64,000 nt of DNA from Treponema bryantii NK4A124 (GTDB lineage Bacteria; Spirochaetota; Spirochaetia; Treponematales; Treponemataceae). The first letter of the stretch is position 1. Each line of letters opens with the position of its first letter. Shown piece after piece: positions 1-9,166 of the stretch. A program made the translations under genes and the position numbers. The notes under the pieces are model-generated. The model was given only the letters and a program-made list of their open reading frames with translations. It did not search any database and was not told the origin of the DNA. The DNA lies in the NCBI RefSeq assembly GCF_000421345.1, contig NZ_ATWV01000014.1, forward strand, positions 1 to 64,000, written 5' to 3'.

Positions 1-323
1 AATATAATATTTCCAATACGCTGATTCATTCGGATCAGGGAAATACTTATAAAGCGTCAGAGTACAGAAAACTGCTGGAAGAGAAAGGTTTTATCCAGAG
101 CATGAGTCGAGTTGGTAACTGCTGGGACAATGCCTGCATGGAACACTTTTTCGGTACGCTGAAAGCAGAGTCTGGATATTACAATGTTAGTAGACATGGC
201 CTGCTTTCATATCAAATGATGGAAGAACTGATAACAGATTTTATTCAGTTCTATAACAAGGACCGCATACAGAAAAAATTAGGCTGGAAATCTCCAAAGA
301 CTTTCAGCCTAAAATGTGCGTAA
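1..323 (+). CDS. IS3-family transposase (OrfB, DDE integrase core), 5' end outside window
   Basis: The frame is open from base 3 back to the window edge, so this is a partial gene. The visible C-terminus carries HSDQG (second catalytic Asp region) and the CWDNACMEHFFGTLKAE block containing the catalytic Glu, both hallmarks of IS3/IS150 OrfB integrase cores (rve domain). After it comes the usual YNxxRxxxxLGxxSP-type tail (YNKDRIQKKLGWKSPKTF). The protein would catalyse strand transfer of its own element. Function is confident from motifs; completeness of the upstream part is unknown. Confidence 0.85.
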   Translation, partial: YNISNTLIHSDQGNTYKASEYRKLLEEKGFIQSMSRVGNCWDNACMEHFFGTLKAESGYYNVSRHGLLSYQMMEELITDFIQFYNKDRIQKKLGWKSPKTFSLKCA

Positions 324-352
324 TAACTGTCTAAAAAAATGGGGGCAGTTCA
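1..352 (+). mobile_element. Right end of an IS3-family insertion sequence
   Basis: This is the 3' part of an IS whose left part lies outside the window. It holds the C-terminal transposase fragment and a terminal sequence at about 328-352 ending CAGTTCA. The reverse complement starts TGAACTGCCCCC, the form usual for IS3/IS150-group ends. Immediately after base 352 the reading frame of feoB resumes, so the end is defined both by the terminal motif and by the resumed gene. The target duplication cannot be tested because the left end is not visible. Confidence 0.8.
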
Positions 353-895
353 CGTAAAACTCTCTTTAAGGGTGAGCCTGTTCCTTTTGTTATGGAGCTT
401 CCAAATTACAGACTGCCGAGCGTTAGAAACACCTGCCAGCTGCTCTGGGAAAAGGCAAAGGACTTTTTAGAGCGTGCCTTTACAGTGATTTTTATTGCGA
501 CTATCGTAATCTGGTTCCTGCAGAGCTTCAGCCCGCAGCTTCAATTTATAGAAGATTCTTCTCAGAGTATTCTGGCCCGCCTTGCAGGCCTGCTGGAGCC
601 TCTTTTCCGCCCGCTTGGACTTGGTGACTGGAGAATCTGTACCTCGCTGATTTCCGGCGTTATGGCAAAAGAAAGCGTGGTTTCTACCATGGAGATTCTC
701 TTTGCGGGCGGAGTTGCAAGTGCTCTTTCAAGCCGGGCCGCAGCAAGTCTTCTTGTTTTCAGCCTGCTCTACTCGCCTTGTATTGCAGCTATTGCCTCGG
801 TAAAAAGAGAGCTGGGTACAAAGTGGGCCGTGGCCATGGTTGCCTGGCAGTGCGTTGTGGCATGGGTTTGCGCATTTGTAATATATGTAATATAA
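353..895 (+). pseudogene. feoB: FeoB ferrous iron transporter, C-terminal remnant cut by the IS
   Basis: The frame opens directly at the IS boundary with residues RKTLFKGEPVPFVMELPNYR, a conserved FeoB block (KGEPxPFVMELPxYRxP), and continues through the last gate/transmembrane segments to a normal stop. About 180 residues remain of a protein that is usually 700-800 long. The N-terminal G-protein domain and first Gate domain would lie beyond the IS outside the window. An internal ATG at 392 could start a 167-residue piece, but that could not transport iron alone. Interpretation: feoB was inactivated by insertion, unless the IS has hopped in only part of the population. Confidence 0.85.
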
Positions 896-927
896 TTTAT
901 CAATATTTATTTTATAGGAGTAAAAAA

Positions 928-1488
928 ATGAGCAAATACGCAGGAACTCAGACAGAAAAAAACTTACAGGCAGCTTTTGCCGGTGAATCACAGGCAAGAA
1001 ACAAATACACATATTTTTCAGCCGTAGCTGAAAAAGAAGGCCTCTCAAAAATCGCAGAAATCTTCAAGAAAACCGCTAACAACGAAGAGCAGCACGCTAA
1101 AATGTGGCTTACAGAGCTCGAAGGCATTGCAGACACAAAAACAAACCTTAAGAATGCAGCCGACGGCGAAAACTACGAATGGACAGACATGTATGTAGGC
1201 TTTGCAAAAACAGCAGAAGAAGAAGGCTTTAAAGAACTGGCTGCAAAGTTCCGTGCAGTTGCATCTATTGAAAAGCGCCACGAAGACCGCTACCGCTCTC
1301 TTCTTAAAGATGAAGATTCAAAAGCAGAGCTTGCAAAAAGCAGCGTAAAGGTTTGGGAATGTCTTAAATGCGGTCACATCGTAACAGGCGAAAAAGCTCC
1401 GGACTACTGCCCTACTTGCGGCGAATACAACCAGTACTTCGAAGTTCGCGAGGACAACTACGACCTGATTTTGACATGGGGACGCTAA
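928..1488 (+). CDS. rbr: Rubrerythrin
   Basis: A cytoplasmic non-haem iron peroxidase that reduces hydrogen peroxide in anaerobes, taking electrons from rubredoxin-like partners. The 186-residue protein has the classical order: an N-terminal four-helix diiron domain (E20 in GESQARN, E53xxH56, then EEGF and EKRH repeats) and a C-terminal rubredoxin-like domain with two CxxC pairs (CLKCGH and CPTCGE). The start at 928 is chosen because TAGGAG lies 8-9 bases upstream; a longer in-frame extension upstream overlaps feoB and lacks family similarity. It is a separate gene just downstream of the feoB remnant, fitting an oxygen-sensitive, iron-dependent organism. Confidence 0.93.
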   Translation: MSKYAGTQTEKNLQAAFAGESQARNKYTYFSAVAEKEGLSKIAEIFKKTANNEEQHAKMWLTELEGIADTKTNLKNAADGENYEWTDMYVGFAKTAEEEGFKELAAKFRAVASIEKRHEDRYRSLLKDEDSKAELAKSSVKVWECLKCGHIVTGEKAPDYCPTCGEYNQYFEVREDNYDLILTWGR

Positions 1489-1509
1489 TTCTTATATAAT
1501 GGACTTACT

Positions 1510-2706
1510 ATGGCAAAAATACAGATGAAAAACGCCATCGCAGAGCTCGATGGCGATGAAATGACAAGAGTTTTATGGAAGGTTATTAAGGATGAACTCC
1601 TTTTACCTTATATCGATTTAAAAACTGAATATTTCGACCTTGGTCTTAAGAGCCGCGACGACTCAAACGACAAGATTACTTACGATGCTGCTGCGGCAAT
1701 CAAACGTCTTCATGTCGGCGTTAAGTGTGCAACAATCACTTCTAACCAGGCACGTGTTGAAGAATATCACCTTAAGCAGCTCACTCCAAGCCCAAACGGA
1801 ATTATCCGTGCAGAACTTGATGGAACTGTTTTCCGTGAGCCTATTTTTGTAAGCAATATCCACGGAACTGTAAGCTGCTGGAAAAAGCCGATTGTACTTG
1901 GCCGCCATGCTTATGGTGATGTTTATAAAAACTGCGAAATTAAATGTCCTACTGCCGGCCGTGCAGAACTTGTATTTACCGGCGTAGACGGTATGGAAAT
2001 CCGCAAGACTATTATGGATATGAGCGGACCTGGAATCATTCAGGGAATCCACAACCTTGATAAATCAATCGAAAGCTTTGCCCGCTGCTGCTTTACTTAT
2101 GCCCTCGACAGAAAGATGAGCGTATGGTTTGGTGCAAAGGATACAATCAGCAAGACTTACGACGGAAACTTCAAGGCTATCTTCCAGCGTGTTTTTGATG
2201 AAGAGTTCAAGGCTAAGTTTGAAAAAGCTGGCATCGAATACTTCTATACTTTGATTGATGATGCTGTAGCCCGTGTTATGAGAAGCGAAGGCGGCTTTAT
2301 GTGGGCAACAAAGAATTACGACGGCGACGTTATGTCTGACATGATTGCCTCTGCCTGCGGTTCACTTGCCATGATGACATCTGTACTTGTAAGCCCGGAT
2401 GGAAACTTCGAATATGAAGCAAGCCACGGAACTGTTCAGAAGCACTATTACCGCTACCTTAAGGGTGAAAAAACTTCTACAAACCCTGTAGCAACAATCT
2501 TTGCCTGGACAGGAGCTCTTGCAAAACGCGGCGAGATGGATGGAACTCCAGAGCTTACAGACTTTGCAAAACGTCTTGAGCGCGCTACCCTTCAGACAAT
2601 TGAAGAAGGCTATATGACTGGTGATATTGCAAGAATCGCAGAACCTGCTGCAAAGGAAGTTCTTGATTCATGGCAGTTTATTGCCGCAATTAAAAACCGC
2701 CTTTAG
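1510..2706 (+). CDS. icd: NADP-type isocitrate dehydrogenase (type II, eukaryote-like)
   Basis: Oxidative decarboxylation of isocitrate to 2-oxoglutarate with NAD(P)H formation. The 398-residue length and motifs (LDGDEMTRVLW at the N-terminus, TPSPNGIIR, LGRHAYGD, ASHGTVQKHY, TNPVATIFAW) match the homodimeric type II family found in eukaryotes and some bacteria rather than the E. coli type. In a fermenting spirochaete it probably supplies 2-oxoglutarate for glutamate and NADPH, not a full TCA cycle; that is inference. It starts 21 bases after rubrerythrin and may be co-transcribed. The cofactor preference is not provable here. Confidence 0.9.
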   Translation: MAKIQMKNAIAELDGDEMTRVLWKVIKDELLLPYIDLKTEYFDLGLKSRDDSNDKITYDAAAAIKRLHVGVKCATITSNQARVEEYHLKQLTPSPNGIIRAELDGTVFREPIFVSNIHGTVSCWKKPIVLGRHAYGDVYKNCEIKCPTAGRAELVFTGVDGMEIRKTIMDMSGPGIIQGIHNLDKSIESFARCCFTYALDRKMSVWFGAKDTISKTYDGNFKAIFQRVFDEEFKAKFEKAGIEYFYTLIDDAVARVMRSEGGFMWATKNYDGDVMSDMIASACGSLAMMTSVLVSPDGNFEYEASHGTVQKHYYRYLKGEKTSTNPVATIFAWTGALAKRGEMDGTPELTDFAKRLERATLQTIEEGYMTGDIARIAEPAAKEVLDSWQFIAAIKNRL

Positions 2707-2785
2707 TGTCATTGTCGGGCTCGACCCGACAATCTATACATTTCTACTGATGTAAAGATTCCCGCGTCAAACGCGGGAATGACAA
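2707..2785. repeat. Two intergenic palindromes (family D)
   Basis: Two short palindromes in a row: CATTGTCGGG/CCCGACAAT around 2710-2733 and ATTCCCGCG/CGCGGGAAT at 2758-2780 followed by GAC and an A-run. They share the GTCAT-edge design of the other repeat families in this window. There is no T-run on the + strand, so they are poor intrinsic terminators for icd. Confidence 0.6.
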
Positions 2786-2794
2786 AAAAATTAT

Positions 2795-2823
2795 TTGACT
2801 TCATAATTGTTTGCATTTAAAAT
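2795..2823 (+). promoter_or_regulatory. Sigma-70-like promoter for the sensor/binding-protein operon
   Basis: TTGACT (2795-2800), 17-bp spacer, TAAAAT (2818-2823). Transcription would begin near 2830, after the TTG at 2807 and the ATG at 2822. This makes the ATG at 2837 the first usable start codon, with a leader of only a few bases. Confidence 0.6.
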
Positions 2824-2836
2824 GGTTAAACGATTT

Positions 2837-3868
2837 ATGAATGCAAAAATTAAAAAAATCCAGTTTCTCTCTATAATATTTTTTCTCGCCTCACTTATTT
2901 TTTTACTGATTTTTATTTTGACAAAAAATAAAAATAATACTTCTCATACAAAAAATGAAAACTCAGAAAAACTGATTCTTGGTTTTTCCCAGATTGGCTC
3001 TGAAAGTGCCTGGCGTACAAGAAATACCCAGTCTATTTTCGAAGCCGCCGCTGAAAACGATATTCAGATTATTTTTGATGATGCCCAGCAAAAACAGGAA
3101 AATCAGCTTAAGGCAATCCGTTCCTTTATTGTTTATCAGGTTGACGTAATTGCCTTTGTTCCTATTGTAGAAGACGGCTGGGATAATGTTCTTACAGAAG
3201 CAAAAGATGCAGGCATTCCTGTAATTCTTGTAGACCGACAGATAAATGCAGATCCTTCTTTGTACGCAGGTTTTCTTGGAGAAGATGGTTTAGAAGAAGG
3301 CCGACGCGCTGCCCGATTTCTTTTGAACAAATGCCGCAACCGCACTGGCACTGTAAGTATTTACGAAATGTCAGGTACAGAAAATTCTTCTGTGGTTCGC
3401 GACCGGGCAAAAGGCTTCCGCGAAATTATTGCAAGTGATCCTAAATTTCAGATTATCCATTCTGAAGACGGAGACTTTCTTCGTTCACGAGGAAAAGAAA
3501 TTGCAGAAAATCTTATAACCAGCAGCTGCAGGAAAGACGGACTATATTATGAAGGACAGAAAATAGATGCCGTTTATTCCCATAATGATTCTATGACTCT
3601 TGGCATGCTGGATTCAATTGAAAACTACAAGGTTTATACAGGTAATACAATCATAATCAGTGTTGATGCCGAACAGAAATCAATTGATGCCTTACAGGCA
3701 GGGAAGCTAAATTGTGTTGTTGAATGTAATCCTAATCTCGGACCAAAACTTATGGAACTTGTAAAAGATATTGCAGAAGGAAAAACTATACCACGGGTTA
3801 CCTACAACAGCGAAACAATGTTTACCGAAAACGATGATTTTTCTACCTACCAGCCACGCGGATATTAA
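2837..3868 (+). CDS. Sugar-binding protein, YtfQ-like (Peripla_BP_4), membrane-anchored, linked to a two-component system
   Basis: Binds a sugar in the periplasm. The 343-residue protein has a hydrophobic N-terminal segment (about residues 7-26) without a clear lipobox or cleavage site, then a type I periplasmic binding fold. GFSQIGSESAWR, QKQENQLKAIRSF, GWDNVLTEAKDAGIPV and GDFLRSRGKE closely follow the galactofuranose-binding protein YtfQ of E. coli. It is the first gene of a run with a sensor kinase and an AraC-type regulator, 11 bases before the kinase. The matching transporter, with its own second binding protein, lies on the opposite strand. Inference: this copy presents sugar to the kinase rather than feeding transport. 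The start is set by the promoter; no Shine-Dalgarno is visible. Confidence 0.8.
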   Translation: MNAKIKKIQFLSIIFFLASLIFLLIFILTKNKNNTSHTKNENSEKLILGFSQIGSESAWRTRNTQSIFEAAAENDIQIIFDDAQQKQENQLKAIRSFIVYQVDVIAFVPIVEDGWDNVLTEAKDAGIPVILVDRQINADPSLYAGFLGEDGLEEGRRAARFLLNKCRNRTGTVSIYEMSGTENSSVVRDRAKGFREIIASDPKFQIIHSEDGDFLRSRGKEIAENLITSSCRKDGLYYEGQKIDAVYSHNDSMTLGMLDSIENYKVYTGNTIIISVDAEQKSIDALQAGKLNCVVECNPNLGPKLMELVKDIAEGKTIPRVTYNSETMFTENDDFSTYQPRGY

Positions 3869-3879
3869 GTGAGGAAATA

Positions 3880-5349
3880 ATGAAGCACAACAGAAGCCTC
3901 AGAAAAACCCTCCTCCTGACTTACGTATTCCTTCTTTTTATCACACTCATTCCTTCAATTTATTCGGTACTTACATTTCAGATTCATACAAATAAATACA
4001 GTCAGATTATTAAAAATGTCAGTTCAGCAAATAAAATAAGCTCCATTGCAAAAAATGAACTTCCATCAGAGCTCTGGAATATCATCTGTGGAAAGAAAGA
4101 GATTGTTGAAGCTGATCACAACAAAATGCTGGATGAAATTAATTCAGGTCTTTCTCTCATGCTTCTAACAAACAATAATAATGAAAGTCTTGAAAAACTT
4201 GAGGTTGCAAATCGAGCTTATACTACCCTCAGACGAAATGTCGACATACTCATTCTCCAGATGGAAAATGGCAGTCCTGTTACACAAAATGAAGCTACTC
4301 TTGATGAAATCAGAACCATTACATCCCTTTTTTCTGATATCATGCAGGATTTTATAGTTACTGAAATTGATTTTGCAGATCAGACAAACCATTCTCTCAG
4401 AAACACATCCATTATACTTACAGCCATTCAGATTATCATTACCATTCTTGCAATTCTTGCCTCTATAAACAGTTTTATTACAGTTTCCGGTGCAATTCAA
4501 AAACCAATTTCTGACATGGAAAATCTTTCTACAAAAGTTGCAAACGGAGATCTTAATGCCCGAATCGATATTCCTCATGTAAACGAACTCGACACCCTTG
4601 CAGGCAATCTTAATACCATGACGGAGCAGATTGATGTACTGATCAGAAAGAATATGGAAGAACAGAAAAACTTCCAGAAGGCAGAAATGAAAGCTCTTCA
4701 GGCACAGATTACCCCGCACTTCCTGTATAACACTTTTGACACAATTGTCTGGCTTGCAGAAGAAGAGCATACCGAAGAAGTTGTAAAGATCACAAAAGCC
4801 TTTTCAGACTTCCTCCGTATTTCCCTAAGCCGTGGTCACGAATGGATTACTATTTCTCAGGAACTTGACCACATCAAAAATTATCTTACCATTCAGAAAA
4901 TCCGTTATGCTGATATTTTGAATTATACGATTGATGCAGACGAATCCCTTATGGAATATAAAATCATAAAGCTTGTTCTTCAGCCTCTGGTTGAGAATGC
5001 TATTTATCATGGAATAAAAAATAAACGGGGACGTGGCATTCTTAAAGTAAGTATTCATTATGCAGATGAATCACATCAGAAAATATGTTTTACTGTTGAA
5101 GACAATGGAGCGGGCTTTACGGAAGAAAGACTAGGCCAGGTGCGTAATGAGCTTAGAACAGGCGCAGAAGATTCAGAAAAGCTTTCATCTGTTTATGGTC
5201 TTTACAATGTAAATAAAAAGCTTAAACTATATTATGGTGAACAGACCGAAGGTATTATAATTGAATCTGAAGCAGGAAAAGGAAGCAGAATTTCTTTTAC
5301 TATTCCAATATTCATAGATGTACCATATACAGGAGAAAGCAATGTATAG
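3880..5349 (+). CDS. Sensor histidine kinase, YesM/LytS type (HisKA-like His_kinase + HATPase)
   Basis: Membrane kinase of 489 residues: TM1 near residues 10-30, an extracytoplasmic helical region to about 170, TM2 near 172-195, a HAMP domain (about 195-250), the His_kinase domain with the phospho-acceptor in ITPHFLYN (H280), and a HATPase_c domain with N-box QPLVENAIYHG (N373) and G-box DNGAGF (from D408). This family partners AraC-type YesN regulators and often senses sugars through a binding protein. It follows the YtfQ-like protein and overlaps the regulator gene by 8 bases, with GTGAGGA before its ATG. The ligand is inferred from the neighbouring galactofuranose-type transporter. Confidence 0.9.
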   Translation: MKHNRSLRKTLLLTYVFLLFITLIPSIYSVLTFQIHTNKYSQIIKNVSSANKISSIAKNELPSELWNIICGKKEIVEADHNKMLDEINSGLSLMLLTNNNNESLEKLEVANRAYTTLRRNVDILILQMENGSPVTQNEATLDEIRTITSLFSDIMQDFIVTEIDFADQTNHSLRNTSIILTAIQIIITILAILASINSFITVSGAIQKPISDMENLSTKVANGDLNARIDIPHVNELDTLAGNLNTMTEQIDVLIRKNMEEQKNFQKAEMKALQAQITPHFLYNTFDTIVWLAEEEHTEEVVKITKAFSDFLRISLSRGHEWITISQELDHIKNYLTIQKIRYADILNYTIDADESLMEYKIIKLVLQPLVENAIYHGIKNKRGRGILKVSIHYADESHQKICFTVEDNGAGFTEERLGQVRNELRTGAEDSEKLSSVYGLYNVNKKLKLYYGEQTEGIIIESEAGKGSRISFTIPIFIDVPYTGESNV

Positions 5350-6940
5350 CGTTTTTGCCGTTGATGATGAACCTATTGTACTCGAAGGAATCCGCTCTAA
5401 AATTGACTGGGAAGGCAGCGGCTTTACTTTTGCAGGTGAGGCAACTGACGGTGAAATTGCCCTCTCCATGATTCACGAAATTAAACCTGATATTTTAATC
5501 ACTGACATCAAAATGCCTTTTATGGACGGTCTTCAGCTGGCAGAAGCAATTAAGCGCACCCAGCCCTGGATTAAAATAATAATTCTTTCCGGACATGATG
5601 AATTTGACTATGCAAAAAAGGCTATTTCTATCGGAATTGAAGATTATCTTTTAAAGCCTTTTACTCCAGATGAACTTCTTTCAAGCCTGAACAAAACTGC
5701 AGCCCAGATTGATAAAGAAAGAAAGCAGCTTTCCGACATCTCCCGTCTACGTGAGGAACTAAAAAGCAGTGAGGCTCTCATCAAAAAAGAATTCTTAAAC
5801 AATCTTGTACACGGCTCAGAAGAAATGAGTACAGTAATTCAAAAAAGCTCAGAACTTGGCCTTAATCTTATTTCCCGTTATTACAAGGTTCTTATAAGCC
5901 GTATAGAAAGCCGCAGTGGAAACACTCAAACTCAGCAGGAAGCCTGCTCTCTTTTGAACTCTTATTCAACTGCCATTAACGAGGCTGTTTCTTTCTTCCA
6001 TCACTCTAACCTTCTTGTCTGCATTTTTAAGGGAAGCACACAGACAGAACTTGATGATAATACCTTCCGTGCTGCAGAAACCATAAGCCATATCGCAACA
6101 AAAAATGAAGACTGTACAGTTCTTACGGCAATGGGAAAAACTGTTGAACATCTTTCTCAGCTTAAGGCTTCATATGAAGATGCTAAAAAGATTCTCGAGG
6201 CAAACAGTATTAAAGAAAACAGGATTATCTCTTCCGACGACCTTACAGATTCTGCTGGAGATGGCTCTGCTGCAGATGCTCTTCTTGATTTGAACGAAGG
6301 AGACCCGCTTGTTGATAAACTAAAATATGCAGCCAAAGGTGATATACAAAGTATTATAGAAGAATCCATGGAACTGATAAAAAAGAATCCTGACCAGTTT
6401 AATGTATTTGCTTCATATCTATTAGTTGATTTGATTTTTGCAGTTTCCAAGCTGGTAGAAAAACTTGGCGGAAATATTAAGGAATTAAAGCCAGAGATTT
6501 TGCAACGTAAATTTATTGATGATGCAGTTTCTGATGAGACTCGCTTTACAAAAACACTAGAACAGGTTTTAAACTTTGCCCTTGAATACCGGGACTCAAA
6601 AGTTACTGGAAAATATGCTGATGTTATTCTGAAAGCAAAGCATTTCATAGAAGAAAACTATGCAGATCAAAATACAACACTTACAACTGTTGCAGAAGAA
6701 GTTGCGTTAAGCCCTAATCACTTCAGTACAATTTTCTCTCAGGAATGTAAGACAACTTTTATTGAATACCTAACGAACGTTCGTTTGGAAAACGCAAAGC
6801 GTCTTATGCGGGAAACTGATATGAAGGGCTATGACATTGCCTACGAATGCGGCTTTTCAGACCCACACTACTTCAGCTACATTTTCAAAAAAAATACGGG
6901 GCTTTCGCCCCGTGAATATAAGTTGAGTCTCGAGAATTAA
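5342..6940 (+). CDS. Response regulator, YesN type (receiver + AraC DNA-binding domain)
   Basis: A 532-residue cytoplasmic regulator: receiver domain at residues 1-120 with phospho-acceptor D55 (LITDIKMP) and the following LSGHDEFDYA and LLKPF blocks, a long variable middle, and a C-terminal pair of helix-turn-helices of the AraC family (about 430-530; ATLTTVAEEVALSPNHFS, then YDIAYECGFSDPHYFSYIFK). Start 5342 has GGAG 6-9 bases upstream; an alternative start 24 bases earlier lies deeper inside the kinase gene. Likely target: the divergent sugar transporter, whose promoter carries a tandem 14-bp repeat. That link is inference from position and family habit. Confidence 0.9.
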   Translation: MYSVFAVDDEPIVLEGIRSKIDWEGSGFTFAGEATDGEIALSMIHEIKPDILITDIKMPFMDGLQLAEAIKRTQPWIKIIILSGHDEFDYAKKAISIGIEDYLLKPFTPDELLSSLNKTAAQIDKERKQLSDISRLREELKSSEALIKKEFLNNLVHGSEEMSTVIQKSSELGLNLISRYYKVLISRIESRSGNTQTQQEACSLLNSYSTAINEAVSFFHHSNLLVCIFKGSTQTELDDNTFRAAETISHIATKNEDCTVLTAMGKTVEHLSQLKASYEDAKKILEANSIKENRIISSDDLTDSAGDGSAADALLDLNEGDPLVDKLKYAAKGDIQSIIEESMELIKKNPDQFNVFASYLLVDLIFAVSKLVEKLGGNIKELKPEILQRKFIDDAVSDETRFTKTLEQVLNFALEYRDSKVTGKYADVILKAKHFIEENYADQNTTLTTVAEEVALSPNHFSTIFSQECKTTFIEYLTNVRLENAKRLMRETDMKGYDIAYECGFSDPHYFSYIFKKNTGLSPREYKLSLEN

Positions 6941-6947
6941 CTGAATC

Positions 6948-7034
6948 GGTGGTTGAGTGCCGCGTAGCGGTGTATCGAAACCACCAGTGATTCTGCGGTG
7001 GTTTCGATACGATGCTTCGCATCACTCAACCACC
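6948..7034. repeat. Family A palindrome pair, spaced form
   Basis: Two inverted 38-bp units (6948-6985 and 6997-7034) separated by 11 bases. Each unit starts GGTGGTTGAGT and ends ATCGAAACCACC with a small inner palindrome (here GCCGCGTAGCGG), so each can fold alone and the pair can fold together. It lies between converging genes and may stop transcription from both sides. Confidence 0.85.
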
Positions 7035-7040
7035 GTAACA

Positions 7041-8102
7041 TTATCCCGCCATATTACCAAGCTTCTTCTTACGCTGTGAAAGAATTACACTCTGCAATAC
7101 GATAAAGAATGCAAGCATAAGACCTGTAGTAATAGACTGCCAGTAAGGTTCGCGTAAGCCTGCAGCAACTACCAGGTTATTAATTGTCTTAAGGGACATA
7201 ACACCAAACATAGTTCCAATTACACTACCTACACCACCACTAAGCAGCGTTCCTCCGATAATCGAAGAAGCAATAGCCTGCATTTCTGCAGCCGTAGCGT
7301 TAGATGCGTTTCCGGCACCTGTATGAAGCAGATAGCAGAAACCTGCGATTCCGGCAAGCACGCCACAAAGAACATAAGCAAAGAACTGTGTTCTTCTAAC
7401 GTTAATACCAAGCATCAAAGCAGATTCTGTATTTCCACCAACAGCGTAAAGGTTACGACCAAAGCGAGTCCATCTCAGCATTGCCCAAAGAAGAAGAACT
7501 ACAACAAGTGCAATCACGACTCCTACTTCAATATAAGATGGAATCCAGTTACCATTACGAGCCCAGGTACCAAGGAAAGGAATGTCAATTTCAAAATCTT
7601 TAAGATCAAGAAAGAGTTCATTATTTGCTGTACGTGGAGCAGTACTTACTATTGTTGTCATACCACGTGTAAAGAACATACCGGCAAGAGTTACAATAAA
7701 TGGCTGAATTTTAAGGAATGAAACTAAATATCCCTGAATAAGTCCCATAGCAAGACCAATTCCAAGAGCAATCAGGATTGAGCTTAAAATTCCACCGTTA
7801 TGATCTTCCATAAATACTACAGAAGCCATTGTAATAAGAGCAATTGAACCACCAACCGAAATATCAATTCCACCGGTAATCATTACGATTGTAAGACCAC
7901 AGGCTGCAACAATCAGATATGCATTATTATTAAGCAAATCCAGGAACTGCTGGGGATTTCTAAAACCACCACCCCAGATAATAATTCCAAGCAGATACAT
8001 TCCAACAAAAATACAGATTGTTATGAGAAGAAGCAAAGATGTATTTGAAAGCGGCTGTCTGTTTTCTTTCTTTCCAAAAAGATTAGTAAAAATATTTGCC
8101 AT
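7041..8102 (-). CDS. yjfF: Sugar ABC permease, YjfF-like
   Basis: Inner-membrane permease of the BPD_transp_2 family, 353 residues with about nine hydrophobic segments. Conserved blocks GLTIVMITGGIDISVGG, PFIVTLAGMFFTRG, YAVGGN and SSIIGGTLLSGGVGSV are those of ribose/galactofuranose permeases, and the order ATPase-permease-permease matches ytfR-ytfT-yjfF of E. coli. It is the last gene of the - operon, 2 bases after the preceding permease gene, and meets the regulator gene tail-to-tail across a palindrome pair. Substrate by analogy: galactofuranose or a related hexose. Confidence 0.87.
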   Translation of the reverse strand: MANIFTNLFGKKENRQPLSNTSLLLLITICIFVGMYLLGIIIWGGGFRNPQQFLDLLNNNAYLIVAACGLTIVMITGGIDISVGGSIALITMASVVFMEDHNGGILSSILIALGIGLAMGLIQGYLVSFLKIQPFIVTLAGMFFTRGMTTIVSTAPRTANNELFLDLKDFEIDIPFLGTWARNGNWIPSYIEVGVVIALVVVLLLWAMLRWTRFGRNLYAVGGNTESALMLGINVRRTQFFAYVLCGVLAGIAGFCYLLHTGAGNASNATAAEMQAIASSIIGGTLLSGGVGSVIGTMFGVMSLKTINNLVVAAGLREPYWQSITTGLMLAFFIVLQSVILSQRKKKLGNMAG

Positions 8103-8104
8103 AA

Positions 8105-9166
8105 TTATTTAGCCTCCTTCTTTTCCATAATCTTGTCTTTAAGCTGAACGAACAACTGTTTTACAACAGGAGAACCTGCAACAACGATGATAATGATTAC
8201 AACAGCTTTATATGCTTTTACAGCAGTAGAAGAAACCTTCATTGAATACAAAGTAGTTGTTAATGCCTGGATAATGTAAGCACCAAGAATAGAACCTGAA
8301 AGCTTAAACTTACCGCCACCAAGTGAGTTACCACCGATTGCAACTGCAAGAATTGCATCCATTTCTATATCAAGAAGTACAGTTTCATGGTTGATGATTC
8401 CTGTTCGGCAAACACTCATAGAACCTGCCATTGTTACACAGATACCAAGAATAATGAAAACGGCAAGCTTCCATACTGTAGGATTAATACCATTAAGCTT
8501 TGCAGCTCTTTCATTAATACCTACTGACTGAATGTACAATCCAAGAGTTGTCTTTTTTAAAAGCAGATTTATCAGCAGAATGAAAATTACAACTATAATA
8601 ATAGGTGTTGGAATAGGAACATGTGGAATAAAGCTTCCCAGATAAGTAAGAAGATTACTTTCAACACTAGGGCTCGCACCACCATTAATCCAGTAAGCAA
8701 TAGGACGTCCTGCTGTAAAGAGAATCAGCGAAGCTATCATAGGCTGAATATTGAACTTTGCAATAAGTGTTCCATTAAAGAGACAGAAAAGAATTGCTAC
8801 AATACATGCAACAATCATTGCAAGGATTATTGTTGCAACATTGATGGAACCGGCACGCAAAATCTTTACAAACATAGAACCTGCAATTGCTGCCAGGGCA
8901 CCAACAGAGATATCCTGTCCCTTTGTTGCAGAGGTAACAAGTGTCATTCCTATAGCAAGAATTACAAGCTCAGAAGCTCCGTTCAAAATACTGATTAAGT
9001 TACCTGCAAGAACAGTATTTCCAAAATTATTCTTTTTTATAAGAATAGAAAAGAAACTTGGATCTCGGATAAGGTTGAAAATAACCAGTACAATCAGGGC
9101 AACAAGCGGAATTGCAAGCTGCGATGAAAAAAGTTTTTTAATCTGATTTACGATTTTATTAGCCAT
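8105..9166 (-). CDS. ytfT: Sugar ABC permease, YtfT-like
   Basis: Second BPD_transp_2 permease of about 353 residues, all hydrophobic segments plus the GMTLVTSATKGQDISVGA and AVAIGGNSLGGGKFKLSG blocks. The tail ALTTTLYSMKV is very like YtfT. The start at 9166 overlaps the end of the ATPase gene by 8 bases, a translational-coupling arrangement. An in-frame GTG/ATG-like start seven codons upstream would lengthen the overlap and is less likely. It probably forms a heterodimeric channel with the YjfF-like partner. Confidence 0.87.
   Translation of the reverse strand: MANKIVNQIKKLFSSQLAIPLVALIVLVIFNLIRDPSFFSILIKKNNFGNTVLAGNLISILNGASELVILAIGMTLVTSATKGQDISVGALAAIAGSMFVKILRAGSINVATIILAMIVACIVAILFCLFNGTLIAKFNIQPMIASLILFTAGRPIAYWINGGASPSVESNLLTYLGSFIPHVPIPTPIIIVVIFILLINLLLKKTTLGLYIQSVGINERAAKLNGINPTVWKLAVFIILGICVTMAGSMSVCRTGIINHETVLLDIEMDAILAVAIGGNSLGGGKFKLSGSILGAYIIQALTTTLYSMKVSSTAVKAYKAVVIIIIVVAGSPVVKQLFVQLKDKIMEKKEAK

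Noticed and set aside
2758-2790. Palindrome after icd as a + strand terminator
   Set aside because: It is followed by an A-run, not a T-run, on the + strand.
2807-2836. Longer start (TTG or ATG at 2807/2822) for the YtfQ-like binding protein
   Set aside because: A good promoter at 2795-2823 overlaps these codons, so the transcript would begin after them.
6948-7034. Palindrome repeats as a possible CRISPR array
   Set aside because: The copies are inverted pairs scattered over the window, not tandem direct repeats with unique spacers.
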